Below are positions 1 to 8,298 of a DNA stretch of 27,245 bases, in pieces. How positions within the stretch are numbered: the first letter of the stretch is position 1; each line of letters starts with the position of its first letter. Source of the DNA: Limnochordia bacterium (GTDB lineage Bacteria > Bacillota > Limnochordia > Darwinibacteriales > B1SED10-159); assembly GCA_007132255.1 (NCBI GenBank), contig SLOZ01000487.1, positions 1-27,245 on the forward strand. The letters are read 5' to 3'. The position numbers and the translations under genes are program-made. The notes under the pieces are model-generated. The model was not told where the DNA came from. It did no database searches and worked only from the letters and a program-made list of their open reading frames with translations.

Positions 1-344
1 AATGGCAGCTGCTGCGCGGCCAAGAACCGTACGGCGACTACGAAGTCTTCCCGCGCTCGCCATGGAATTATGGCCTGCTGCTGAATCTTGACAACATCAG
101 CCAGTCCGTGGAAGTGGTGGAGACAGGTTTGAAGAACGCTCCATTTTCGCCCCAGGACGCTCCGCTGCAGCTCTTGGTGAAGGGACGTATCGTTCCCCAA
201 TGGGTGCTGCAGGACAATTGGGCGGGGGCCCTACCGGCCAGTCCAGTGCGTTCCCGGGAACCGGACGAAACGTTGACTCTGATCCCTTATGGCTGCACGA
301 ATCTGCGCATCACCGAGTTTCCCCTGATTGATACGGCTGAATAA
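1..344 (+). CDS. GH127-like (DUF1680) glycosidase, C-terminal end only
   Basis: The reading frame is open from base 3 to the TAA at 342-344, so this is the last ~113 codons of a gene that begins before the window. The tail contains DYEVFPRSPWNYGL followed, near the end, by LIPYGCTNLRITEFP. Both resemble the C-terminal beta-sandwich of DUF1680/GH127-type beta-L-arabinofuranosidases, which often end with a PWNYGL and an IPYG-x-LRITEFP segment. The catalytic (alpha/alpha)6 barrel lies outside the window, so activity cannot be judged. It converges on a minus-strand cluster containing a complete GH127 gene, and the two share the terminator at 347-392. The family call rests on remembered C-terminal motifs and could shift to a neighbouring GH family of the same fold. 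Confidence 0.7.
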   Translation, partial: WQLLRGQEPYGDYEVFPRSPWNYGLLLNLDNISQSVEVVETGLKNAPFSPQDAPLQLLVKGRIVPQWVLQDNWAGALPASPVRSREPDETLTLIPYGCTNLRITEFPLIDTAE

Positions 345-346
345 GC

Positions 347-392
347 AAAACGCCGAGGTACGTAGTTAACACTCCACGTAGCTCGGCGTTTT
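347..392. terminator. Bidirectional rho-independent terminator
   Basis: AAAACGCCGAG (347-357) is the exact reverse complement of CTCGGCGTTTT (382-392). The inner bases GTACGT/ACGTAG extend the pairing partly. The hairpin is flanked by A-run and T-run on opposite sides, so it can terminate transcription from the plus-strand gene ending at 344 and from the minus-strand cluster ending at 488. Confidence 0.9.
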
Positions 393-487
393 TGTTCATT
401 TGTGGTGCAATCACTGGGAGCTGGTCCACTTGAACGCGGCAGTCTTGGCTGATGTGCGAGCGTGCCGCCGCTGAGCAGCATACTCAA

Positions 488-1492
488 CTACACCTTGATA
501 ACCACCTTGATCAGCTCTGGTCGCTGACCGGAACCCAAGGTTTTGAACACTTCCGGACCTTTCGCCAAACCTTCCTCCACGGTAATCATCGGGGCAAGGT
601 CGATACTGCCGCTCTGGATTAACTGCAGCGCTTCAGTAAAGTCGGATTCGGTGAAGAGGTAGCTGCCCACGATCTGCAGTTCGCGCGTAACGATGTCCTG
701 CATGTTCACTTGGATGAGTTTCTCGGCATTGCCGATCCAGACCACGGTACCGCCAAATTCCAACGCCTGTAGCGATTGCCTTGCGGCAGCGGCAATACCC
801 ACAGCCTCGAAACACAGCTGGATGTCCGTGGGCAGTTCTTCGTTGACAGGATCGATGGTCGCCACCGCCCCCATGTCGAGAGCCAGCTGGCGGCGGACAG
901 CCTGGAGATCGCTGACAATCACATTCTTGGCTCCCATGTGCTTTAATACCTGCAGTACCAACAGGCCAATGGGTCCAGCACCCACCACTAGGATACTGCG
1001 AGCCGATCGCAATTGCTCGATTGGAATGCGTGCAACAGCATGGTACGCCACAGCTAACGGTTCCACCATGCAGGCATGTTCCCATGGGATATTGGAGTCA
1101 ACAGGAATGGCGAAGCGTTCAGGAACGGTGACATATTCGGCCAGACCACCGTTATTGTCCATCACGCCGAGAAAGCGAGCATGGGGGCAGACATTGGTCT
1201 GACCGGCTCGGCAGAACTCACATTGCCCACAAAAGAACTTCGGATGAACGGTTATCCGCTGGCCCACGGAAAAGCTGCTGTCATCAGGAGCTTCCGCCAC
1301 CTCACCAGCCAACTCGTGGCCCATGATCATGGGCGGAATTCGTCGTCCAGTCTTGCCTAGGTACCCTTCCACATCGGAACCACAGATCCCGACTGCTTTG
1401 ATTTTAACCAGCAGTTCACCGGGCTGCGCTACGGGATTCGGAACCTCGGTGTGCTGCATGAGATTATCTGCTGTGAACACCACTGCTTTCAT
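488..1492 (-). CDS. Zinc-dependent medium-chain sugar/polyol dehydrogenase
   Basis: This is a 334-residue medium-chain dehydrogenase/reductase, probably an NAD(P)-dependent cytoplasmic polyol or sugar dehydrogenase of the sorbitol or galactitol-1-phosphate 5-dehydrogenase kind. Visible features are the catalytic zinc ligands C37 (GICGSD), H59-E60 (GHE) and E144 (MVEPLAV), the four-cysteine structural zinc lobe C88/C91/C94/C102, and a Rossmann GAGPIG at 171-176. A longer reading frame reaches 1552, but the ATG at 1492 has GGAGG seven bases upstream and gives the usual N-terminus (MKAVVF), so that start is preferred. It is the last gene of the minus-strand cluster, 97 bases after the GH127 gene, and ends at the shared terminator. 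In this context it likely oxidises or reduces a sugar released by the upstream enzymes, possibly arabinose-derived. The exact substrate cannot be read from sequence. Confidence 0.88.
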   Translation of the reverse strand: MKAVVFTADNLMQHTEVPNPVAQPGELLVKIKAVGICGSDVEGYLGKTGRRIPPMIMGHELAGEVAEAPDDSSFSVGQRITVHPKFFCGQCEFCRAGQTNVCPHARFLGVMDNNGGLAEYVTVPERFAIPVDSNIPWEHACMVEPLAVAYHAVARIPIEQLRSARSILVVGAGPIGLLVLQVLKHMGAKNVIVSDLQAVRRQLALDMGAVATIDPVNEELPTDIQLCFEAVGIAAAARQSLQALEFGGTVVWIGNAEKLIQVNMQDIVTRELQIVGSYLFTESDFTEALQLIQSGSIDLAPMITVEEGLAKGPEVFKTLGSGQRPELIKVVIKV

Positions 1493-1589
1493 GCCTCTGC
1501 CTCCATTCTCATCTTGCTTGCCCACGTATCCTACTAAGCCTCTAGATTCCATTTCATGTCGTAGAGCCTGCCTTTACTCACGCAGATGT

Positions 1590-3542
1590 CTATGAACAGA
1601 TCTTGTGAATCCATACCGTCATGGCACAGCGCCCGCGATTCGCCCATGCGTAATAGGGAATGGCTACGAACTCCTCGGTTTTGTCAGCGTCTAACTGTTT
1701 AACGGGACCGTACAGTTCTTCGCTGCCCGGTACACTCCCCAAATCGATGGCTCGTCCCCGAATTGTTTTAATTCCTCCCAACAGGTGGTTTTCCTGTTTG
1801 GTGACAAACTCTTGTTGGACCGGCATTGCCAATTTGCCCACGGGAATACGGTTGTCGATCTGTTCAACGCAATAGACCAACGGACCACGAATAAGGGCGA
1901 TGCGACCGCGATTTTCTTTGACGCAAGGGTGCGACTCCACAACCATAACCGGCATGGTCAGGCGCAGCGTTAACTCGTCGTTGTCCTGCCACATCCGCTC
2001 CACCACAGCATATCCATTCTCGACCTGCAAAGCCAATGGCTCACCATTCAGCTCTAATTCCACATGATCACACCATGCCGGAACTCTGGCCAGGACCTTC
2101 ATGGTCACCGGACGTCCAGCAGAAATGCTGAACGTCGCCAAGCCGTCCCACGGACATGACGAGTTCTGCGTAATAGTGACCGTTTGCCCAGATATTTCAG
2201 CCTTTACCGTGCTTGCGATGAATTGGTTAATCCACACTTCACTGTCTCTTTGCAGATAGATATACTTTTCCAACGAAGCGAAGAGTCTTGCGACGTTGGG
2301 TGGACAGCAGGCTGTGGTGAACCAGCCTTGTCTTTCAATGGAGAAGCGGTTCCGCCGCTGGTGGGCATAGGGATGGGCGATGCCATCGCTTTCCAGAGGA
2401 TTGGTGTAGAAGAATCGATCGCCGGTGAGCGAAACACCGGCAAGAACCGCATTGTATAGAGTGCGCTCGATGCTATCGGCGAATTTGCTCTCCGGCTTGT
2501 ACATGGAAAGCCGGTGGCTCCACATGATACTGCCCACCGCAGCACACGTCTCGGCGTAGCTCGAGGCATTGGGCAAATCGTAATCTGGGCCGAAGGATTC
2601 ATCCTCCCAGGCCGACCCAATCCCGCCAGTAACATACATGCGCTTGCCTGTCATGTTATGCCAAATCTCCAGCAGGGCCTTGAACAAACCTTCATCGCCA
2701 CTCAGGGCCGCCACATCTGTCGCCCCAGCGTATAGATACGTGGCCCGCACAGCATGGCCCACTGCTTCCGTTTGGTTACGCAGTGGCATATGGTCCTGAC
2801 AGTACTCGCCGCAGTAGTGACCAGCGCGCTCAAAATGCTGCCGAAAGGATATTTTTGAAGACTCGTCACCGGCGATGCACTCAAGGTTCTCGTATTCATC
2901 TTGGATCGGAGAATCCGGCTGTCCCCGCTGCTCTACGAACCGAACCGCCAGCTTTAGATAACGCTCCTCTCCCGTTACTCGATAGAGGTCGATGAGACCG
3001 ACTTCGACCTCAGGGTGGCCTGCAATCCCCCGTCGGCCCTCGGGACCAAAGACATCATAGATGTGATCGGCGCAGCGTTTGGCTACGGTGACAAGGGTAT
3101 CTGTCCCTGTGGCCTGAACATGCGCGGCCGCAGCTTGGAACAAGTGCCCCGCGCAATACAACTCATGCATAATCCCCAGATTTGTCCACTTCTTGTCTGG
3201 CTCGTTGACGGTGAAGTAGCTGTTGAGATAGCCATCCGGTTCTTGGGCCGCGCGCACAAGCTCGACGATGCTCTGCATTTCTTCGGCCAGGACGGGATCA
3301 TCATACTTCGTCAAGCTATAACTGGCGGCCTCAATCCATTTGTATGCATCGGAGTCATTGAAACAGCGGCCTTGAAACTTGCCACTCATCGTACCCGCTG
3401 CTTTTCGGAAGTTGTCCAACCGTCCCGTTGTCTTCAACTGTTCCAATTGATAATGCAGGGAAACGGTCCGGTTCGTGGTCAAACGGGCATTCCAAAACGC
3501 GTCGTCAATAGTAACGGCCGACAGCGGGAACTCTTTTAGCAT
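1590..3542 (-). CDS. GH127 beta-L-arabinofuranosidase
   Basis: This is a 650-residue, full-length match to the HypBA1 type of retaining beta-L-arabinofuranosidase (about 658 residues), which removes terminal beta-L-arabinofuranose from arabino-oligosaccharides using a zinc-bound cysteine nucleophile. The signature residues are present with the same spacing as in HypBA1: acid/base-type E315, zinc ligands E331 and C333 (AETCA), and the C412-C413 pair (TACCPP), where C412 aligns with the nucleophile C417. The N-terminal two thirds is the (alpha/alpha)6 barrel; the remainder is beta-sandwich. No signal peptide is seen, so it should act in the cytoplasm on imported oligosaccharides. Its ATG overlaps the stop of the upstream propeller gene by seven bases, which implies translational coupling. 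Family membership is very secure; linkage specificity is inferred. Confidence 0.95.
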   Translation of the reverse strand: MLKEFPLSAVTIDDAFWNARLTTNRTVSLHYQLEQLKTTGRLDNFRKAAGTMSGKFQGRCFNDSDAYKWIEAASYSLTKYDDPVLAEEMQSIVELVRAAQEPDGYLNSYFTVNEPDKKWTNLGIMHELYCAGHLFQAAAAHVQATGTDTLVTVAKRCADHIYDVFGPEGRRGIAGHPEVEVGLIDLYRVTGEERYLKLAVRFVEQRGQPDSPIQDEYENLECIAGDESSKISFRQHFERAGHYCGEYCQDHMPLRNQTEAVGHAVRATYLYAGATDVAALSGDEGLFKALLEIWHNMTGKRMYVTGGIGSAWEDESFGPDYDLPNASSYAETCAAVGSIMWSHRLSMYKPESKFADSIERTLYNAVLAGVSLTGDRFFYTNPLESDGIAHPYAHQRRNRFSIERQGWFTTACCPPNVARLFASLEKYIYLQRDSEVWINQFIASTVKAEISGQTVTITQNSSCPWDGLATFSISAGRPVTMKVLARVPAWCDHVELELNGEPLALQVENGYAVVERMWQDNDELTLRLTMPVMVVESHPCVKENRGRIALIRGPLVYCVEQIDNRIPVGKLAMPVQQEFVTKQENHLLGGIKTIRGRAIDLGSVPGSEELYGPVKQLDADKTEEFVAIPYYAWANRGRCAMTVWIHKICS

Positions 3543-4807
3543 GGCGCCAGTACCGATCGCAGATCCGCCACATAGACGCGGCGGGTTCCGCCCACATAGG
3601 CGTTAAAAGCCACGAATTTATGGCTATGATCCCAAGCGGGATGGGGATCGACGCGCAGCACCGAGTGTTTCTTCTGGTGCTCCGTTCTTGTGTGAAAGCG
3701 GGCCAACGTAGTTTCCGCACCGGTGTGTAAGTCCAGCAAACGCAGCGGTGTTGTGCCATCGTCGTAAGCCAAGGATTCGTGGGCGTACACATCGGTCAAC
3801 AATTGGCGCCCATTGGGATGGATCGTTGGGTGGCCTGATCCCAACGTATCGTCGAGGATCTTCTGCAATCCCACGCCGTCCCAGCGCACTTTGACAAACC
3901 GCATACCGTCTTCATCGATGTTCAAATTCATCGACAGGTGTTCGCCATCAGGAAACCAGTTAATGTGATGGCCACCTTTGGCCCACTGCTCTGGTCCCAC
4001 GGCTGTCCTGATATCTGTTCCGTCGGGTTTCATGGTAAAGACCGCAAAACGCAGAGCTCGTTGGCTCATGACATCGATCTTCGGTTCGATGTCCTTGGAA
4101 AACCACCGAATGGTGAAGATAAGTCGTGTGCCCTGCGGGTTGTACTTACTGTGAAAACCGTAGAACTCCCACTGCGTTGGATCCAACGGTATCTGCGGCT
4201 GCGCCGTCTCCATAACCTGCTTCAGGGAAACCAAAAGCCGTGATTCCCCGGTCTCGGTGTCGGTAATGTAGAGTCCATCATCGGAAGCAAGTTCCTGATT
4301 GCGCGGCACCCGTTCTTCCGGGACAATGACACCGTAGCCATACTGCGTACGCTGCATGGTCAGCATATTAGCTGCTAGAACATGGCGGCCATCGGGAGAC
4401 GCTTTATACACGCCGCCAGCCAGTTTCTTGCGCTCGCCGGTCAAGGGGTTGAGGCGGACACCGTGGGGTTCCCAGCCTGAGGGATCCACGTCGTTAAACA
4501 AGAGCACCTCATCCGTGGCTCCCCACTGCAGGTTAGCTCCCATCTGGGGTTCCCAGCCCCGCGTCTTAGCGACAACGGTTTCTTCAGCTTCTTCCAGATC
4601 AATAAGGACAACCTCGCCGCAGTCGCCCGGTTCTGGCAGTCTGTCTTCGAAAGGCATACGAAACACGGCTAGGTAACGGCCCGATGGGCTAAATGGTGAT
4701 GTGTCAAAGAATCGGTGGATCGACCGTCCGATTCCAGGCGTAACGCAGTACACCGGAACCACAGGATCAAAGGCTTCATATCGAGGAAACTTGCCACTAA
4801 TCTTCAT
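3536..4807 (-). CDS. Beta-propeller protein, PL22/TolB-like (possible oligogalacturonate lyase relative)
   Basis: This is a 423-residue protein rich in propeller-blade signatures such as FSPSGRYLAVF, INWFPDGEHL, IHPNGRQLL and HPAWDHSHKFVAF, as in TolB/WD40-like repeats and the PL22 oligogalacturonate lyase fold. Several histidines in the later blades (GGHHINW, GSGHPTIH, VDPHPAW) could be metal ligands as in PL22, but I cannot align them residue by residue. No signal peptide is visible. The frame extends to 4855, but the ATG at 4807, about nine to twelve bases after a GGAAGGATG purine run, gives a compact N-terminus (MKISGKFPRYEAFDP); the ATG at 4819 is an alternative. It overlaps the GH127 start by seven bases. 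A role in uronate-containing pectin side-chain breakdown fits the context. A sensing or scaffold role is also possible. Confidence 0.7.
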   Translation of the reverse strand: MKISGKFPRYEAFDPVVPVYCVTPGIGRSIHRFFDTSPFSPSGRYLAVFRMPFEDRLPEPGDCGEVVLIDLEEAEETVVAKTRGWEPQMGANLQWGATDEVLLFNDVDPSGWEPHGVRLNPLTGERKKLAGGVYKASPDGRHVLAANMLTMQRTQYGYGVIVPEERVPRNQELASDDGLYITDTETGESRLLVSLKQVMETAQPQIPLDPTQWEFYGFHSKYNPQGTRLIFTIRWFSKDIEPKIDVMSQRALRFAVFTMKPDGTDIRTAVGPEQWAKGGHHINWFPDGEHLSMNLNIDEDGMRFVKVRWDGVGLQKILDDTLGSGHPTIHPNGRQLLTDVYAHESLAYDDGTTPLRLLDLHTGAETTLARFHTRTEHQKKHSVLRVDPHPAWDHSHKFVAFNAYVGGTRRVYVADLRSVLAPC

Positions 4808-4842
4808 AAGTCGAATCATCCTTCCGCAAATGTTCTGAGTTG

Positions 4843-4875
4843 GAGGCCAAGACAAGCCGTTCCACGGCTGGCCTC
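4843..4875 (-). other. Intercistronic hairpin
   Basis: GAGGCCA (4843-4849) pairs with TGGCCTC (4869-4875), with an inner stem GCCGT/ACGGC. It lies between the double-hydrolase gene and the propeller gene in the same direction. No T-run follows, so an mRNA processing or stabilising element is more likely than a terminator. Confidence 0.55.
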
Positions 4876-4900
4876 AAGTCTGCTAAACAACGGGTTCGAT

Positions 4901-6901
4901 CTACTTAGAACCGTATAGGTCGCAGCCTGTGGTAACAGCCAATGCTTGATCGGCGAAGTCATAGATCACTTTTTTGGTATCCACGTGAACATTGGCAAAA
5001 AAAGCCGGATCATTGTTATGGCCCGCGTCTGGCAGGGTGATGAGCTTGACCTTAGCTTCACCGAGTACATGCCTGAGTTTGGCAGCCAAGTCCACCGAAC
5101 CCTGATAGGGCAGTACCTGATCCTCGGTTCCGTGGAGGAGAAGAAGCGGTGGTCCGCCTGCCGCTGCATGATCCTCAATACGGGTGGAAAACACACCGCG
5201 GAGATGGTTAGGAGTCGCCCTGTTAGCACCGCAGGCTATGATCGCGGCTTGGACTGCGCTGGAAAAGCGACTGTTGCCTAGGGATAGATCCCCAGTTTCG
5301 GGCTTGTGTCCGGTGGTACCCAACAGCCCAGCGATTTGACCGCCAGCGGATGTTCCCAGCACCGCGACGCGGTCTGGGTCAAATTTGTAGACCGCTGCAT
5401 TGGCCCTGATCCAACGCAGGGCAGCTTTCGCCTGGTACAAGGCCTGAGGAAACACCGACTGCGCTGGCTTTTCCACACCAATGGGACAGTCGATTAGGGT
5501 GTAATTCACAGAAACCACAGCATAACCGCGTTCAAGTCCATACAGAATGGGCTGGAGATCATCCATCTCTTTGGAGCCAAAGAAGAAGCCGCCGCCGTGG
5601 ACATACATCATAACGGGATACGGACCCTGCCTGGTCGCGGGCAGATAGACATCCAACTTGGCTGAATCGGGCCGGTTCGTGTAACGGATGTCTAGAAACT
5701 TGCGTTCGATATGGTCTGTTTTGGCAAAGCCGTAAGGGATCTTACCGTCCTTGAATGGCGGATCGGGCAGTTGGCGGTGGGGAGAAATATCGCGGATTTT
5801 CCCGACCCCCGTTCCCAGTCTTTGAGCAAACAGCCATTCTCGCATGGGCTCTGTCTGGTAAGCAGGCACCCAAGAGAAATGTTCACCGCGCTCCAACGGA
5901 TCTCCTACGGGATACTCCGTGTACAAGACCGGCCGATAATACAGATCATTCTCCGGCGTTTCCAGTTCTCGAACGATCGCTCGCGTCATACCTACAGGCA
6001 CCACAGGATCCCCAGCATGGTGAAAGGCCCATATGGGCTTATCTGCAATGGTGCCCGCCCGTTCTGGGTCGCCGCCGCCACAGATGGGTACTAGTGCAGC
6101 GAACGTCTCCGGATGAGCTATTCCCAAAGCCCACGTACCAAAGCCACCCATAGATATGCCCGTTACATAGACTCTGGTTTCTTCGATACTGTATTCGGTC
6201 ATCACACTCTTCAGGATCTCGTAGGCTGCATCAAGCTCGGGAGTCGGAGTGAAGGGCTTTTGACTAGACGTCGACGTGGTGGTCCATCGCCCTTCTGCAG
6301 GACACTGGGGAGCGATGACAAAGCAGGGTCGTTGTGCTTGTTCAGCACTTCGGGCCCAGCTAACCGCACCCTCATTGCCTTCCAAAGGAAGGTAGCCATC
6401 AGCTCCTCGCTCACCGGCTCCATGTAGGAATAGAATCACGGGGTACCGCTTGGCCGGGTCATAGTGGTGGGGAACATACAGCTGATATGGCATGACGGCG
6501 CCTGTGGACATTGGGTGCGTCATGAGCTGGAAATCATCGACCACCAAGTTGACGCGGCCTGTACTTTGGTACACAGTCCTCCGCCCCTTAAGGGTGACGT
6601 TACACGATACTTGATACCGACACGACAAACGGGTATCCGGATCACGGTATGTGGTGGACGCGTTAGCATCGGTGGGATCAAGTTGAAGAATGACGTCCTC
6701 ACCGTCGTAAGCCACGTTGGTTATAGTGCGGGTTCCTTCGCTGACGGCTCCGTTCTGGTCCCTACGAAATGCCTCCACCTTGAAATCAGCCGGTGTTAAT
6801 CCAGACACAATGTGTTCAGCGGCTGCCAGTGATACCGCAGCTACTTTTTGACCAAATCCATCCACCTCAGTCAGTATGTTCACTTGCGGCTTTGTTGGCA
6901 C
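4901..6901 (-). CDS. Tandem double alpha/beta-hydrolase (esterase-like fusion)
   Basis: This protein of about 666 residues has three parts. Residues ~5-125 are a beta-rich domain without recognised catalytic motifs. Residues ~130-365 form a PHB-depolymerase/feruloyl-esterase-like hydrolase with an oxyanion HGAGERG, nucleophile S250 in GISMGG, D298 in HHAGDPVVP and H341 in GEHFSW. Residues ~395-660 form a second, BD-FAE/hormone-sensitive-lipase-like hydrolase with HGGGF, S518 in GTSAGG, D594 in HGTEDQVLP and H628 in PDAGHNND. Both triads look intact. No signal peptide is visible. The start chosen is the GTG at 6901, eight bases after GGGGAG; a GTG at 6910 sits directly on that SD and is less likely. 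It opens the minus-strand glycosidase cluster, so removal of acyl or feruloyl groups from arabinose-rich oligosaccharides is the natural inference. Confidence 0.82.
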   Translation of the reverse strand: MPTKPQVNILTEVDGFGQKVAAVSLAAAEHIVSGLTPADFKVEAFRRDQNGAVSEGTRTITNVAYDGEDVILQLDPTDANASTTYRDPDTRLSCRYQVSCNVTLKGRRTVYQSTGRVNLVVDDFQLMTHPMSTGAVMPYQLYVPHHYDPAKRYPVILFLHGAGERGADGYLPLEGNEGAVSWARSAEQAQRPCFVIAPQCPAEGRWTTTSTSSQKPFTPTPELDAAYEILKSVMTEYSIEETRVYVTGISMGGFGTWALGIAHPETFAALVPICGGGDPERAGTIADKPIWAFHHAGDPVVPVGMTRAIVRELETPENDLYYRPVLYTEYPVGDPLERGEHFSWVPAYQTEPMREWLFAQRLGTGVGKIRDISPHRQLPDPPFKDGKIPYGFAKTDHIERKFLDIRYTNRPDSAKLDVYLPATRQGPYPVMMYVHGGGFFFGSKEMDDLQPILYGLERGYAVVSVNYTLIDCPIGVEKPAQSVFPQALYQAKAALRWIRANAAVYKFDPDRVAVLGTSAGGQIAGLLGTTGHKPETGDLSLGNSRFSSAVQAAIIACGANRATPNHLRGVFSTRIEDHAAAGGPPLLLLHGTEDQVLPYQGSVDLAAKLRHVLGEAKVKLITLPDAGHNNDPAFFANVHVDTKKVIYDFADQALAVTTGCDLYGSK

Positions 6902-7332
6902 ATAGATCACTCCCCACCATTCGGTGCTAGTCCATCTAGACAGATATGTGGTTACTTGAAGGAACGGCTGCCCGACACCATGGCACTTGGGGTCCTCATG
7001 GGTCTCGACACGTCATGACTTCGACACAGCAATGCACGGCGCACGAAAACTCCGAATGCAAAAGTCGTTTGCCGAGATACTTCGTCAGGAAGCTTGGAGA
7101 TCCCTTTGTCCAGCGGGATCCAGAATGACAGACTTCTCTGTCGGTAAAACGCAATTCTCTGAGCAATGACCATCGCCATTTTCTCCACAGTGATCCCGGA
7201 TTGGGGCCTACTCTTAGCATATACTAGGGCGCAGCATCGTCGCCGAATACTCCCAATGCCATACCGCACCGCATCGAAACGCAGTTTGATCAGCTCGACC
7301 AAAAAACAGCATGAGAAATGCAAACGTTTATG
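6902..7332. other. Divergent intergenic region with two hairpins, no supported gene
   Basis: This region separates the minus-strand glycosidase cluster from the IclR gene. It contains two adjacent perfect inverted repeats: GATCCC/GGGATC (7099-7104 and 7115-7120) and GACAGA-CTTC-TCTGTC (7127-7142). A minus-strand frame of 123 codons covers most of it, but it has no convincing ribosome binding site and no recognisable domain. I could not identify a convincing promoter for the minus-strand cluster here, although one must exist in or near this region. Confidence 0.5.
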
Positions 7333-7361
7333 TTGATTTTCATTTACATAAATGTTAATAT
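7333..7361 (+). promoter_or_regulatory. Sigma-A-type promoter of the IclR gene
   Basis: TTGATT (7333-7338) and TAATAT (7356-7361) are separated by exactly 17 bases, in an AT-rich patch that contrasts with its surroundings. Transcription would start near 7368, about 70 bases before the regulator's ATG at 7439. Confidence 0.7.
7341..7354. promoter_or_regulatory. Palindromic operator candidate in the promoter spacer
   Basis: CATTTA-CA-TAAATG is a perfect 6-2-6 inverted repeat lying wholly within the -35/-10 spacer. A second inverted pair, TTTATGT (7327-7333) and ACATAAA (7346-7352), overlaps it. A dyad here would suit autorepression by the IclR protein encoded next. Binding is inferred, not shown. 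Confidence 0.55.
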
Positions 7362-7438
7362 GGAATCGAGTTGAACATAGTGCTTATCGTTTAGTAGTTG
7401 TTGCGTATTATGCAACAGGGAGGAGGAGCGCGGTTAAG

Positions 7439-8242
7439 ATGGTCAGGAGTTTTCTGAAAGGACTGCAAATTATCGAACTGCTCAGCCAACATACTAGTCT
7501 GACCGTGACAAGTATCAGTGACCAACTGGGTATGGACAAAAGCACGGTGTCCCGACACCTAGCCACAGCTATGGAGATGGGTTATGTTACCAAGGCCAGC
7601 AACGGCTCCTATACGTTGGACTTAGGGATTCTCCGCTTGTCAGCTCGGATCTTAAAGCGAAATGAGCTTATCCACCAAGCGGTCCCATATATCGGAAGAT
7701 TATTGCAGGAAGTTGGCGGCCAGGTGTTCCTCGGAGTTATTTGGCGCGGCGTCATTATCAACCTTTTTACAACACACGATACGGACAATCTCATGGATGA
7801 GCTTGACTTAGAGTCGGGATCACCAATTCATGTCTCGTCAACGGCCAAGTCGATTTTGGCCTTTCAGCCAGAGGAAGCGGTTCGCCAAGTTCTGACCGAA
7901 ACGGGGATGCAGAGATACACACCCAACACCATAACGGACATTGATGGGTTTGTTCGCGAGCTTGAGCAGGTTCGCCTCCTAAAATACAGCGTCAACGATT
8001 TCGAGTTTGGTCCAGGCTGCAGCATCGCTGCGCCCGTTCGCAGGTTTGACGGACATGTAGTCGCAGGCTTAGCCGTCGCCGGATCCTTATCGTTGGATGA
8101 ACTGCGGCGAGACGTCTCACCGATTTTGATAAATTATGCAAACATGATTTCCTACAGTCTAGGTTACAACGGTGAATCCATGGATCTTATGGTGAACCAC
8201 AACAGGAAACATCGCAGGCGAAAGGGGGTAGAAACCTTGTAG
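7439..8242 (+). CDS. IclR-family transcriptional regulator
   Basis: This 267-residue protein has typical IclR length and architecture. An N-terminal winged helix-turn-helix occupies residues ~5-60 (FLKGLQIIELL, then SISDQLGMDKSTVSRHLATA). It is followed by the effector-binding domain with the usual SSTAKSILAF-type segment and a C-terminal GPGCSIAAPVR...VAGLAVAGSL stretch. The frame runs upstream to 7352, which lies inside the promoter. The ATG at 7439, ten bases after GGAGGAG, is the sensible start. The gene is followed 56 bases later by a binding-protein gene in the same direction, so it probably senses the imported ligand or a product of it. It may also control the divergent glycosidase cluster. 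Effector unknown. Confidence 0.93.
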   Translation: MVRSFLKGLQIIELLSQHTSLTVTSISDQLGMDKSTVSRHLATAMEMGYVTKASNGSYTLDLGILRLSARILKRNELIHQAVPYIGRLLQEVGGQVFLGVIWRGVIINLFTTHDTDNLMDELDLESGSPIHVSSTAKSILAFQPEEAVRQVLTETGMQRYTPNTITDIDGFVRELEQVRLLKYSVNDFEFGPGCSIAAPVRRFDGHVVAGLAVAGSLSLDELRRDVSPILINYANMISYSLGYNGESMDLMVNHNRKHRRRKGVETL

Positions 8243-8298
8243 AATGGGAAGATGTACCGTCTCGGACATACTGTTTTATTCCTGGAAGGAGGAAGATT

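Noticed and set aside
6952..7323. A 123-codon minus-strand frame upstream of the glycosidase cluster
   Set aside because: It has no ribosome binding site or recognisable motif, and spans two inverted repeats and the likely regulatory region.
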